The notes under the pieces are model-generated. The model saw nothing but the letters and a program-made list of their open reading frames with translations. It ran no database searches and had not been told where the DNA came from. A stretch of 64,000 nt of DNA from Lachnospiraceae bacterium. GTDB lineage: Bacteria > Bacillota_A > Clostridia > Lachnospirales > Lachnospiraceae. The position numbers and the translations under genes are program-made. Positions 40,513-48,752 of the stretch are shown one piece after another; the first letter of the stretch is position 1, and every line of letters starts with the position of its first letter. Location: contig JAQUUB010000001.1 of NCBI GenBank assembly GCA_028694115.1, positions 124,001-188,000 of the forward strand, in the 5' to 3' direction.

Positions 40513-40914
40513 ATGAACAATTTTAAAATAGAAATTAGGGGTTCTGAGGAATTCTATCGAACTTATTTTATCCTTTCAGAACATTCACAAAAAGATATTT
40601 CAACAGCTTATTCTAAAGCTGTAAAGAAAACACGGATAGATTTTATTGATGAAATTGCTTCTGAATACGATTATCCTTCTATAAGCATAGAGGACATGGA
40701 TATATTAGCAGAATTCAAGATAGACACTTCAGATATTGAAATCGATGAGAGAAGTTTATTTGGATATGTAACAGCTGATCAGTACATTAGAATGCTACTA
40801 CAATTTATTAAATTAGGAAATTCTAAAATTAAATTTGAAATACTTCCACAAGATATCATTCCCTCGCTTAAACTAGGGAGTAGAAAGAATTTCGGACAAG
40901 GATTAAGTGATTAA
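40513..40914 (+). CDS. Hypothetical protein, tandem paralogue 2
   Basis: 133 aa, same layout as the preceding gene (NFKIEIRGSEEFYRTYFILSEHSQKDISTAYSKAV ... NFGQGLSD), diverged strongly. Starts with GTAGGTAAAAA before the ATG. Unrecognised. Confidence 0.65.
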   Translation: MNNFKIEIRGSEEFYRTYFILSEHSQKDISTAYSKAVKKTRIDFIDEIASEYDYPSISIEDMDILAEFKIDTSDIEIDERSLFGYVTADQYIRMLLQFIKLGNSKIKFEILPQDIIPSLKLGSRKNFGQGLSD

Positions 40915-40916
40915 TT

Positions 40917-41057
40917 ATGAGAAATAAAATAAATGACTTCCTATGGTGGATTAATCAAACCGATCTCTACCAGAATATTACAAGTTTACCGCCAGAAGCT
41001 ATCTTTGCTGCTTCTATTGAGTTCCCTCTTATGCTTGTTCTTATTGTTCTAGTATGA
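40917..41057 (+). CDS. 46-aa membrane peptide
   Basis: MRNKINDFLWWINQTDLYQN, then a C-terminal hydrophobic segment (FPLMLVLIVLV). The ATG lies just after the previous stop. The following 129 bases (41058-41186) hold no gene, only a weak GCC..GGC hairpin and T-runs. Confidence 0.45.
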   Translation: MRNKINDFLWWINQTDLYQNITSLPPEAIFAASIEFPLMLVLIVLV

Positions 41058-41186
41058 CGCTTTGCAAAAAGCCTTATAGGGGCTAAAAAGTTGAAAAAAA
41101 ATTTGGGCGACTTTTCATTTTGGGACTTTTTTCCTTTTTTCTGCAATTTACAAGAACTTTTCTAAAAAAATATTAGGAATTTTGAT

Positions 41187-42161
41187 ATGAATATATTAGT
41201 TAAAGCTATTGCTGGTTCGCATTTGTTTGGGACAAATACTCCTGAATCAGGTACAGATTACAAAGGTGTTTATTTACCGTCGAGAAAAGACATACTTCTT
41301 AATAGAGTCGTACCGTCTATCAGTATTAAAACAAACGAATCCGGTAACAAGAATACCAAGGAAGATGTGGACGTTGAATACTATTCACTACAGAAATTCA
41401 TGCAGATGCTTTTTGAGGGGCAGACAGTCGCCTTAGAATTACTATGGACTCCAGAAGACATGATCATTGAATGTCATCCTGCATGGAGAGCTCTCCAAAA
41501 AAATCGTAACAAATTACTTCACAAAAAAGTAACCGCCTTTGTTCACTACTGTAAGACTCAAGCTGATAAGTATGGAGTTAAAGGTAGTAGAATGGCTGCA
41601 GTAAAGAAAGCTATAGATACTATTGAAGAACTCAAAGAATTCCATGTCGGCACGACAAAACTTATATATCTATGGGATCGCTTGCAAGGCCAATTAGCGA
41701 ATACCGAGCATATTGAGTTCGGTGGGCAAGAACTTCCTGGCGGAAAGGTATTCCATATCGAAATATGCAATAGAAAGTATCAGGAACATGCAAGCCTAGA
41801 CTATACATTGAATTCACTTAAGAAATTATATGAATCATATGGTCACCGCGCTAAAGCTGCTGAAAACAATAATGGCATAGATTGGAAAGCTTTAAGTCAC
41901 GCATACAGAGTGTGCTGCCAGGCTATTGATATATTAAAAAACAAAACCTTATCTCTTCCACTTAAGCCAAAAGATTTAGAGCTCGTAAGAAATGTAAAAC
42001 TGGGCACCATCCCTTTTGAAACTTTCCGTCCTATATTGGAAGCTAAATTAGAAGAGGTACTTAAGGCTCAGGCAGAGTCTACTTTGCCTGAGAACTTTGA
42101 TTATAAATTCTGGTGTGAGGACTATGTTATGGAAGTTTATTCCGACATAGTAAACTCATGA
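41187..42161 (+). CDS. RlaP-like nucleotidyltransferase (Pol beta superfamily)
   Basis: 324 aa. GSHLFGTNTPESGTDYKGVYLPS near residues 10-32 is the nucleotidyltransferase G-S-x-x-x-G-x-x-x-x-x-S-D-x-D loop (here G-T-D-Y-K, with the later D-V-D-V-E as acidic partner). The overall pattern fits the predicted nucleotidyltransferases seen with RNA ligases in RNA repair (PF10127-type). An RNA ligase gene lies 1.6 kb downstream. Confidence 0.7.
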   Translation: MNILVKAIAGSHLFGTNTPESGTDYKGVYLPSRKDILLNRVVPSISIKTNESGNKNTKEDVDVEYYSLQKFMQMLFEGQTVALELLWTPEDMIIECHPAWRALQKNRNKLLHKKVTAFVHYCKTQADKYGVKGSRMAAVKKAIDTIEELKEFHVGTTKLIYLWDRLQGQLANTEHIEFGGQELPGGKVFHIEICNRKYQEHASLDYTLNSLKKLYESYGHRAKAAENNNGIDWKALSHAYRVCCQAIDILKNKTLSLPLKPKDLELVRNVKLGTIPFETFRPILEAKLEEVLKAQAESTLPENFDYKFWCEDYVMEVYSDIVNS

Positions 42162-42367
42162 AAAGAGAAAACTATACAAGTCCGCAACAGTGGATAGCTG
42201 AGAATCTAAAAGAGCCTTCACAGGAAACTAAATCTGCAGTGATACTTCTCTGGAGAGACATGCAAAGAATGATAGATCATTGGAAATTAAAATCTGAGAA
42301 CTTTGAGAAAAGTTTTAAAAGAAGATCTGAAGATCTTGCTATTCTTAAAAAAAGAATGAAGCTATGA
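42158..42367 (+). CDS. Small hypothetical protein
   Basis: 69 aa, helical, very basic C-terminal half (KSFKRRSEDLAILKKRMKL). Four-base overlaps on both sides tie it into a translationally coupled run of small genes. Unrecognised. Confidence 0.55.
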   Translation: MKRENYTSPQQWIAENLKEPSQETKSAVILLWRDMQRMIDHWKLKSENFEKSFKRRSEDLAILKKRMKL

Positions 42368-42603
42368 AAACTTGTCCTAAATGTAAAATCAGATGGCCTC
42401 ATACTCTTCATTGTACTGCATGTGGAGCTGATATTACTAAGGTTAAAACAGAACAGGAAAAATTAAAGATAGCAACAGATGCGTTGGAACAATTCTGGAT
42501 TGAACTTAATTGTACTGGTCTTAGTTCTGTTGAATATGGATCTGAAAGATCATACCTAAGAGATAAAACTAAAGAGGCTTTAGAGGCTATAGGAATATTA
42601 TGA
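42364..42603 (+). CDS. Small zinc-ribbon protein
   Basis: 79 aa. CPKC near 3 and CTAC near 17 form a zinc ribbon at the N-terminus, followed by a helical domain. Four-base overlaps with both neighbours. Unknown role. Confidence 0.6.
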   Translation: MKTCPKCKIRWPHTLHCTACGADITKVKTEQEKLKIATDALEQFWIELNCTGLSSVEYGSERSYLRDKTKEALEAIGIL

Positions 42604-42854
42604 AAAAAATAAAGAAAATGAATGTAGCAAGTTATATAAATGAAGGAATCACTTTAGCATCTAATCATATACATAATTCTATGGATTGGGATGATATTGC
42701 CTGGGAATATATCAATAGCAATATAGATGAAGTTCAGAAAGAAATAGATAGACTATCTACTTATGAGCAGCTACTTAAAGACTATTTCAATACAGAGCAA
42801 GAAATGGATCTAGATGAATTATGGAATAGATACAGAAAACTTGCAAAAGGATAA
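42600..42854 (+). CDS. Small hypothetical protein
   Basis: 84 aa, helical, acidic (WDDIAWEYINSNIDEVQKEIDRL). Four-base overlap with the zinc-ribbon gene. Unrecognised. Confidence 0.55.
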   Translation: MKKIKKMNVASYINEGITLASNHIHNSMDWDDIAWEYINSNIDEVQKEIDRLSTYEQLLKDYFNTEQEMDLDELWNRYRKLAKG

Positions 42855-42856
42855 TT

Positions 42857-43132
42857 GTGTTCAAAGATAACGAATCATTAATCAAACATATTAATGAACT
42901 AGAGATGCAATGTGTTAACGACAATGAAGAGATTAAAAATCTTAATGAACAACTACTTATTGCTACAACAGCATTAAAAGATATCTCAAAAACTTGCCCA
43001 CTTCTTGCTGGAAATAAACATGATATGTATACAGATAAAGCAGCAGATCTATTTTTGAGATCTACTGTTAGAAGACTGGAAACAGCAAGTAAAGCGATAA
43101 AGGACATTGAAGATTATGGAAAAAAACTATAA
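42857..43132 (+). CDS. Small coiled-coil protein (GTG start)
   Basis: 91 aa from GTG, with AAAAGGATAATT upstream. N-terminal coiled coil (NELEMQCVNDNEEIKNLNEQLLIATTAL), then a second helix. Overlaps the next small gene. Unrecognised. Confidence 0.55.
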   Translation: MFKDNESLIKHINELEMQCVNDNEEIKNLNEQLLIATTALKDISKTCPLLAGNKHDMYTDKAADLFLRSTVRRLETASKAIKDIEDYGKKL

Positions 43133-43256
43133 AGAGCTTTATGAAATGAGTCAGAAGGTCATTCTTAAACAACAAGAGCGAATAAAAGAACTAGAAGAAA
43201 GCTGCAATAAAGCTTGGGATTTAGTTGATTGGGACGCAATAGAGGATCATGAATGA
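43116..43256 (+). CDS. 46-aa coiled-coil peptide
   Basis: MEKNYKELYEMSQKVILKQQ..., ending in an acidic WDLVDWDAIEDHE. It overlaps both neighbours by a few bases, which supports a real coupled gene. Unknown function. Confidence 0.45.
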   Translation: MEKNYKELYEMSQKVILKQQERIKELEESCNKAWDLVDWDAIEDHE

Positions 43257-43792
43257 AAAAAATATATACAATTGAAAATAATGATATGTATTTAATGGGT
43301 ACAGGCATGGAACCTGATTGGACTCCTAATTGGGAGGATGCGTTATTTTATGGATCAGAAAGAGAAGCTAAAAGAGATCGAGATTATTTTGGTTTTAGTT
43401 TAGCTACAATTGTTCAACATGAAGTAATTTTATCAAGTCCACCTGCAATCCCATCTGAAGCTCGACCAGTAAAAAAGAAGAAGTATCATGTATACTTCGT
43501 TATTGAACGTGAGTTAGCAGAAGGTCAAACTATGCCTCATCTTAAAGTGGGGTATTCTCATGATCCTATTAAGAGACTAGCTCAATTACAAACCGGACAT
43601 CCACTCAAGCTCGGGATGGAAGGCTGGTTTACTTATGACACAGAAGAAGAGGCTCAAGAAATTGAGTCTGCATATCATAGACTCTTTGGTTACTACAGAA
43701 CTAATGGTGAATGGTTTCAATTAAGTGAAATCATTTGGAATGTTATTAGTGATTTTCCAAAAGAGAAAGGCTTTACAAGATATTATTGTTAA
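43253..43792 (+). CDS. T5orf172/GIY-YIG-superfamily protein
   Basis: 179 aa. HVYFVIERELAEGQTMPHLKVGYSHDPIKRLAQLQTGHPLKL...E-x-E-S-x-Y-H-R-L-F...G-E-W-F, near residues 75-165, follows the T5orf172 (Mug113) layout: Y/F-V-x-x, K-V-G-x-S-x-D-P-x-x-R-L, E...H and G-E-W-F. This is a GIY-YIG-like nuclease fold. Preceded by ~70 unknown residues. Confidence 0.72.
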   Translation: MKKIYTIENNDMYLMGTGMEPDWTPNWEDALFYGSEREAKRDRDYFGFSLATIVQHEVILSSPPAIPSEARPVKKKKYHVYFVIERELAEGQTMPHLKVGYSHDPIKRLAQLQTGHPLKLGMEGWFTYDTEEEAQEIESAYHRLFGYYRTNGEWFQLSEIIWNVISDFPKEKGFTRYYC

Positions 43793-43801
43793 AAGGATTA
43801 T

Positions 43802-44914
43802 ATGTCTGAATGTATTACTAGAGTAGAACGGATTACAAAAGTAGAAGCTCATCCGAATGCAGATAAACTTGAGGTAGCTCATGTTAAAGGATGGCATTGC
43901 GTTGTGAGAAAAGGAGTCTATAAAGATGGAGATCTATGTGTCTATATCCCTATTGATTCTGTACTGCCTGAGGTCTTGTCTAATACCCTCTTCGAGGGAA
44001 CTAACATTAAGCCAGCAAGCAGGATTAAGACCATACGACTCCGAGGGCTATACTCTCAAGGTCTAATCTGCAGCATTGATGATATTAGATTATATCTAGG
44101 AAATCATGGCAAGCATCCTAAGTACTTAGAAGGTACTGACTTAACTGCATTACTAGGAATCACTAAATATGAACCACCGGCTCCTAGCTTTCAATCATTT
44201 AGCGGAAGTAAGACTGAAAGAAATCCAAATCCTAACTTTAAAAAGTACAAAGGTTTTGAGAATTTCAAGAACCATGTAGACCTATTTAATTCAGAAGATG
44301 AAATTGTTGCTACAGAGAAAATTCATGGCACAAACTTTAGAGCTGGATGGATTCCAAGAGAGATGCCAACCAAATGGTATGCAATTCTTTTATTCAAGCT
44401 AATGTCTCTCATTAAAAAAGACTACAAATGGCAATGGCTAGTAGGTTCTCACAATGTACAGCTTAGTCCTGCTGGTAGTAGTTTATATGCAAACATTGCA
44501 AGAGACTACAATCTTAAGGAAAAGCTAAATAAAGGTGAGGAAATCTTTGGTGAAATTTTTGGACCAACAGTTCAAAAAGGGTATCATTATGGTCTTACTG
44601 AAGGACAGTTTGGATTCGTTGCTTTTGATTTAATAGAGAATGGAGAATGGAAAGAGTTTAATTATCAAATTCTCCGCTTTAGAGAAATGGGTATTGATTC
44701 TCCTCCGATCTTATTTAAAGGTAAATTTAAAGATATAAATATAGACGAAATCGTTTTAGGCGACTCAGTCATGGTTCCTGCTCAGAAAATTCGTGAAGGT
44801 GTTGTTCTTAGAACAGTACAAGAAGAATCAACGATGCTCGTTAAGGGTAATCGTAAGATGCTTAAATGTATTTCACCTGAATATCTATTAAAAGAGAACA
44901 CAGATTTTCATTGA
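43802..44914 (+). CDS. RNA ligase (DRB0094/Rnl5-type)
   Basis: 370 aa. The N-terminal OB-like domain (ITKVEAHPNADKLEVAHVKGWHCVV) precedes the nucleotidyltransferase: motif I EKIHGTNF (lysine AMP attachment), motif III GEIFGPTVQKG, motif IV EGVVLRTV and motif V KCIS. It seals nicked or broken RNA, for example tRNA cleaved by host defences. AAAAGGATTAT precedes the ATG. Directly upstream of a large noncoding RNA. Confidence 0.85.
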   Translation: MSECITRVERITKVEAHPNADKLEVAHVKGWHCVVRKGVYKDGDLCVYIPIDSVLPEVLSNTLFEGTNIKPASRIKTIRLRGLYSQGLICSIDDIRLYLGNHGKHPKYLEGTDLTALLGITKYEPPAPSFQSFSGSKTERNPNPNFKKYKGFENFKNHVDLFNSEDEIVATEKIHGTNFRAGWIPREMPTKWYAILLFKLMSLIKKDYKWQWLVGSHNVQLSPAGSSLYANIARDYNLKEKLNKGEEIFGEIFGPTVQKGYHYGLTEGQFGFVAFDLIENGEWKEFNYQILRFREMGIDSPPILFKGKFKDINIDEIVLGDSVMVPAQKIREGVVLRTVQEESTMLVKGNRKMLKCISPEYLLKENTDFH

Positions 44915-45090
44915 TAAGTGCTTCGCTAATCAAAAGAACAGGAACTAAAAGCGGTTAGTGCACCCGTCCATTCGTAAACATTCGTTTACTCCCGGACTGC
45001 ACAGCAACACATTCGTGTCGCTGCTGCGGAGCTGAACCGCGACAAGATACAGACTTAGAAATAGGACTGCGACTCTTGATTATTATTAAA

Positions 45091-45111
45091 CCTATTTTGT
45101 TTCGAGATAGG
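45091..45111 (+). repeat. UGAUUCG-type hairpin, copy 1
   Basis: CCTATTT-TGTTTCG-AGATAGG, seven pairs (one wobble) with the loop UGUUUCG. One of four hairpins in the window sharing this loop. Confidence 0.6.
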
Positions 45112-45419
45112 TCTCCTTATAAAAGATATTGCTTTTGCCAAATTTAACAATGCAATAGCAAATCTAGTAAACCGTAGAAGGGTTTACAGTAGAACGGGAA
45201 CGATAGCGAGAGCGGGATTCATTCCGCTTGTCATGTTCGGTCGAGCGACAGACGAGCTGTTGGTGGCCAGAGGGTAAGGGCCACCCCGAACATGTAAGCT
45301 ACACTCCAATATACTAGTGCAATAAAAATATGGGGAAGATCAGTACCAAGACTTAGAGTCTTAGAAGGAGGAATAACCTCCACTGATCTTTCTCATATCA
45401 AATTGCAATACGAAACAAA

Positions 45420-45440
45420 TCTATTTTGATTCGAAATAGA
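45420..45440 (+). repeat. UGAUUCG hairpin, copy 2
   Basis: TCTATTT-TGATTCG-AAATAGA, seven perfect pairs around the loop UGAUUCG. Confidence 0.6.
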
Positions 45441-45803
45441 TAAAAGTATTAACGATATTACGTAAACTCTCTTCGGTACTCACAGCATCATTACTACTCC
45501 TACGGATACGTAATGCCGCAGCGAACGCTTAAGAATTGAAGGGCAATTCAATTCTAGACTTCAACCGTCGGCCGAACGGCTACATAGTTGCACATACGTG
45601 CAATCGCGGAGCGATATGTCTCCGTTGGCCTAGGTAAACCTTCATCGAGTAAACGTAATATCGAACGCTCCCCTTGACGATCTGAAGATCTCTACGCCAC
45701 TACGTAGCGTAGCAAGGGTCGCTTTCAGGTTTGAAAGAGAAACAAATCTCTTTCAAACTTATCGAAAGAATGTTATTTATTAAAAATATAAAAAGGAAAA
45801 CAA

Positions 45804-46061
45804 ATGACACTAGCTCAAATTTATTCTGTTGCTTGTCAGGCAGGTCTTCAGCATTTAGAAGTATGTCTCTCTGATGAAGTTTATTCAGGATCAAAAGTAT
45901 CTAAAGTAGAAGTTGGATTCTATGATTCACTTCAAGATGAAGCTTTCTCTCAAGAAGCAATTGAAGATCATATCCTTGATCAAATCGAATATGGATCGGA
46001 CTATGAGACGTATGGCGCTTATGAAAGAGATAATGTTACCAAAGTTTTAGTAATTTCTTAA
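45804..46061 (+). CDS. Small acidic hypothetical protein
   Basis: 85 aa, acidic, alpha/beta (LEVCLSDEVYSGSKVSKVEVGFYD). AAAAGGAAAAC precedes the ATG, right after the large RNA. Unrecognised. Confidence 0.55.
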   Translation: MTLAQIYSVACQAGLQHLEVCLSDEVYSGSKVSKVEVGFYDSLQDEAFSQEAIEDHILDQIEYGSDYETYGAYERDNVTKVLVIS

Positions 46062-46071
46062 GGGGATAAAA

Positions 46072-46263
46072 ATGCAAGTTCAAATAGGATTAGGTGGATT
46101 ATTATTCATTATTTTCTTGATACTTAAACTTACTGGAACAGGTGCTATTGCACTCTGGTCATGGTGGTGGGTTACATCTCCATTATGGATTCCTATGGTT
46201 ATTGCTTTTTGTGTCTTTCTATTTCTTATGTTTGTTGCAGTAATTGCTGCTATGCTCAAGTAA
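46072..46263 (+). CDS. Small two-pass membrane protein
   Basis: 63 aa, two hydrophobic segments (residues 3-25 and 35-60) with a WSWWWV turn. TTAAGGGGAT precedes the ATG. Unknown. Confidence 0.55.
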   Translation: MQVQIGLGGLLFIIFLILKLTGTGAIALWSWWWVTSPLWIPMVIAFCVFLFLMFVAVIAAMLK

Positions 46264-46328
46264 GTGCGCATCCCCTTGAGGATGTTAATAATAGGGTGAA
46301 ATAATCCACCCGCCACTTAGGAGAGTCT

Positions 46329-46781
46329 ATGTCAGTTATTAAGTACCCAGAAGCAGTAAAGTTCTACAAGAAAAAGTCAGAACTACAAGTCAAACTTGCT
46401 AAGCCGGAAGCGGACGAAGCAGGGAGAATTGTCAAGAAGGGTTGCGTATTCTTTGAAATCGCTAATGCGATTCCTGGAAGCGAAGAAGGACGTATTGATT
46501 GGAGTAATAAAATTATTATGAAGATTGGTACAAACGATATAGCTTCGATCCTCCACGGGCTAAGAACTCGTGCACCAGAGATCAAGCTATTCCATTCTAA
46601 TGATGCAGGTTCAACAACTTGTACCATTAAACCAGGCAATGAAGGTTCTTTCGGTCTGCAGATCTTTAAGACTGCGGGTGCTGAAAAGAAAAATGCCTCA
46701 TTGTATTTGTCGGGTCCAGACATGGTAGTGTTATCAAGTCTATTGGATGCGGCACTTCCTGTTACTCTGGGTTGGGCATAG
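46329..46781 (+). CDS. Possible Whirly/PC4-like single-stranded-nucleic-acid-binding protein
   Basis: 150 aa. Pattern F-F-E-I-A...G-R-I-D-W-S-N-K-I-I-M-K-I-G...I-L-x-G-L-R...L-F-H-S-N-D-A-G-S-T-T-C-T-I-K-P...L-Q-I-F-K-T-A...A-S-L-Y-L-S follows the strand order of Whirly/MRP-like PC4-fold proteins. This is inferred by eye. Its own terminator follows; TTAGGAGAGTC precedes the ATG. Confidence 0.55.
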   Translation: MSVIKYPEAVKFYKKKSELQVKLAKPEADEAGRIVKKGCVFFEIANAIPGSEEGRIDWSNKIIMKIGTNDIASILHGLRTRAPEIKLFHSNDAGSTTCTIKPGNEGSFGLQIFKTAGAEKKNASLYLSGPDMVVLSSLLDAALPVTLGWA

Positions 46782-46789
46782 CCCTCGTC

Positions 46790-46822
46790 GCCCTCATAGT
46801 GTAAAAGCTATGGGGGCTTTTT
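46790..46822 (+). terminator. Intrinsic terminator
   Basis: GCCCTCATAG pairs with CTATGGGGGC (one G-T) over an eight-base loop, followed by TTTTT. Confidence 0.85.
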
Positions 46823-46840
46823 AAATTAAACAATAAATAA

Positions 46841-46908
46841 AGAGTATGGAGTTATCAGCACTGGCCTAGGTTTAAGGGTTAAGAGACAAACCGTACTCTT
46901 TTCTTTTT
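46841..46908 (+). terminator. Long-loop terminator-like hairpin before clpP
   Basis: AGAGTATGG pairs with CCGTACTCT (one wobble) over about 41 nt, followed by TTTCTTTTT and then the clpP ribosome site. A second terminator so close to the first suggests an attenuator. Confidence 0.55.
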
Positions 46909-46919
46909 AAAGGATCAAT

Positions 46920-47576
46920 ATGAGATTAAACTATTATGTTAATGGAAACAAAACCAAGCATGTAGACTACAGAGCTGCCAAGAAGAGTAAAGTAGAAGCA
47001 GAGCTTAAAGAAACTCTGCCTGAAATAGTATATCAAATGGCTGAAGATGTATGTGATCCAGTTCTATCTCGGACAGTATTCTTTGATCATGAGATTAATG
47101 AAGAGTCAGCAACACAACTAAGAGCTACACTTGTAAGTCTCAGTGCTGAAAGCAAAGAACTTCCTATTAGATTAATGCTTGGATCTCCAGGTGGTGGTCT
47201 TTATGAATCTCTGGCTATTTACGATACTATTAAGATGATTCCGAATGAAGTTGTGGCTATCTGTTCCGGTAAAGTAATGTCCGGCGGTATCCTGATTCTC
47301 CTCGGATGTGATAAGCGATACTCAACTCCTAATACTACCTTTATGATTCATCATGGTCATACGACAATGACAGGGAACGTTCTTGAATTAGAGGAACAAG
47401 TAAAAGAAGTTAAGGCATTAAATCAAAAGATGCTTGATACAATTGTTAAAACAACTAAGATTACAAGAGATCAGTTAGACCAGTTTCTAGTCAAGGATCA
47501 CTATCTTAATGCTGAAGAAGCTAAGAAGTGCGGTCTTGTTTCTGAGGTAATCACAAGCCTGGAGCAGATTAAATGA
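46920..47576 (+). CDS. clpP: ClpP-like serine protease
   Basis: 218 aa. GSPGGGLYESLAIYDTI is the oxyanion/substrate loop; GKVMSGG carries the nucleophile (S121), MIHHGH the catalytic His, and VKDHYLNAEEAKKCGLV the Asp. Clp-family fold of normal length. No ClpX/ClpA partner is seen in this window, so it may use the host unfoldase, or mature phage structural proteins. The TTTAAAGGATCA site precedes the ATG, and it overlaps the next gene. Confidence 0.9.
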   Translation: MRLNYYVNGNKTKHVDYRAAKKSKVEAELKETLPEIVYQMAEDVCDPVLSRTVFFDHEINEESATQLRATLVSLSAESKELPIRLMLGSPGGGLYESLAIYDTIKMIPNEVVAICSGKVMSGGILILLGCDKRYSTPNTTFMIHHGHTTMTGNVLELEEQVKEVKALNQKMLDTIVKTTKITRDQLDQFLVKDHYLNAEEAKKCGLVSEVITSLEQIK

Positions 47577-48010
47577 ATAAACAAAAATTTGTATCCCTAC
47601 TAGAAGACTTAGCTTTTATTGTGCAATCAATGCAGCAATTGCTTATGGCTCCAGAAAAGATTCAAATTCTGAATATTCAAAGAGATGATTTCTCTTATGT
47701 TCATTACTGGCATCCTAGTAATACTGAACCAATGATAATACTTAATGCCAAAGAAGCAATGAGTGATTCTTATTTTCAGAAATATTTATGTCAGGCTTTA
47801 AACAAGCTAACATTTACTGCTGGGAAAACTGGCGTGGAATGGGTTGGAGATTTCCCTTGGGATAAACTTCCTGAGAACTTTATGAAGTTAGATAAAGTAC
47901 TACCAATAGAGAAGAGAAAGATAACAGCAGAAGAACTAGATCACATAAAGGAGACAGAGAATGCTATACATTATATGTCCTCAGAGTTACAGATACAAGA
48001 AACCCATTGA
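47573..48010 (+). CDS. Hypothetical protein
   Basis: 145 aa, mostly helical with an aromatic segment. Four-base overlap with clpP. No motif recognised; overlaps the next gene by about 50 bases. Confidence 0.6.
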   Translation: MNKQKFVSLLEDLAFIVQSMQQLLMAPEKIQILNIQRDDFSYVHYWHPSNTEPMIILNAKEAMSDSYFQKYLCQALNKLTFTAGKTGVEWVGDFPWDKLPENFMKLDKVLPIEKRKITAEELDHIKETENAIHYMSSELQIQETH

Positions 48011-48485
48011 AGCTTTGTGTGAAAGGGTAGGATTAAAGGACATACAAATAGTAGATCCCAAAAACTATGAAGTAAATCGTGCATATCCTTATGTTTTAGT
48101 TGTTGGAAATGTTCCTGGTTTGCATATAGATGCCAGGAAAATATGGCAATGCAATCCTCCTGATCCAGAATTACCGAAAGAAGATAAGCTTAAGATTCTT
48201 GAAAGCTTTAAAGAAGTACAAAAGTACATCATCAATAATAAAGAGCCAGCTATAATCGATAGCGATAGCATCCCTCGGCTTAAAGATTTTGAAGAATTCT
48301 TAAAAGGCTACAAAGGACAGGTTATGGAGCTTAAGCTTCCTGACGGAAGACTATTAGGAATTTATCCTGATGGAGAACGCTTGCAGATGACCTATCCAGT
48401 AGAGAATCATGTATCCACTATCCTTAATCTATCTAGAATGAAAGATATGTTTGATATTACAAGAATTGCTATCAAGGATTTATAG
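47961..48485 (+). CDS. Hypothetical protein
   Basis: 174 aa. Alpha/beta start (LYIICPQSYRYKKPIEALCERVG...YPYVLVVGNVPGLHIDARKIW). The strong AAAGGAGACAGAGA site lies in the previous gene. Unrecognised. Confidence 0.65.
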   Translation: MLYIICPQSYRYKKPIEALCERVGLKDIQIVDPKNYEVNRAYPYVLVVGNVPGLHIDARKIWQCNPPDPELPKEDKLKILESFKEVQKYIINNKEPAIIDSDSIPRLKDFEEFLKGYKGQVMELKLPDGRLLGIYPDGERLQMTYPVENHVSTILNLSRMKDMFDITRIAIKDL

Positions 48486-48752
48486 ATGGGCGGCTTTGGA
48501 TTAATGATTTCTAAAAGCATATTGAGTTATATAATGTTCCGAAGCACTAGAGCTATAGCGAAGGCTGGAATTGATGGGCTAGGAGAACTAGCTGGTGACA
48601 AAAAACTATCTCGATGCCCTCGTTGTGGAAACTTTCAAATCGAAGCAGAAATATGTTCAAGATGCAATGGAAAGATGCATAAAATGTATAGAGATTACCA
48701 TCAGCAATCTAAACTAGTTGATGACTCTTTAATGATGGGTGAAGACTTATGA
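48486..48752 (+). CDS. Small zinc-ribbon protein
   Basis: 88 aa. N-terminal hydrophobic helix (MISKSILSYIMFRSTRAIAKAG), then CPRC near 40 and CSRC near 55 as a zinc ribbon. It directly follows the previous stop and overlaps the next gene by four bases. Unknown. Confidence 0.6.
   Translation: MGGFGLMISKSILSYIMFRSTRAIAKAGIDGLGELAGDKKLSRCPRCGNFQIEAEICSRCNGKMHKMYRDYHQQSKLVDDSLMMGEDL

Larger units (their letters stand above)
44930..45770 (+). ncRNA. Large structured noncoding RNA candidate (~840 nt)
   Basis: The 889-base interval 44915-45803 has no gene but many helices: CATGTTCGG/CCGAACATG enclosing GGTGGCC/GGCCACC, a long closing helix CGATATTACGT-ACTC with GAGT-ACGTAATATCG (about 45454-45667), GAATTGAA/TTCAATTC, TTGCAC-ATAC-GTGCAA, CGGAG/CTCCG, CTACGC/GCGTAG, and an 11-pair TTTGAAAGAGA/TCTCTTTCAAA hairpin at its end. 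Two UGNUUCG-loop hairpins lie inside. This resembles large ornate phage RNAs (GOLLD/ROOL-type) in style only. Confidence 0.65.

Noticed and set aside
45700..45894. Minus-strand 64-aa ORF
   Set aside because: It covers palindromic RNA stems and the start of the plus-strand gene at 45804.
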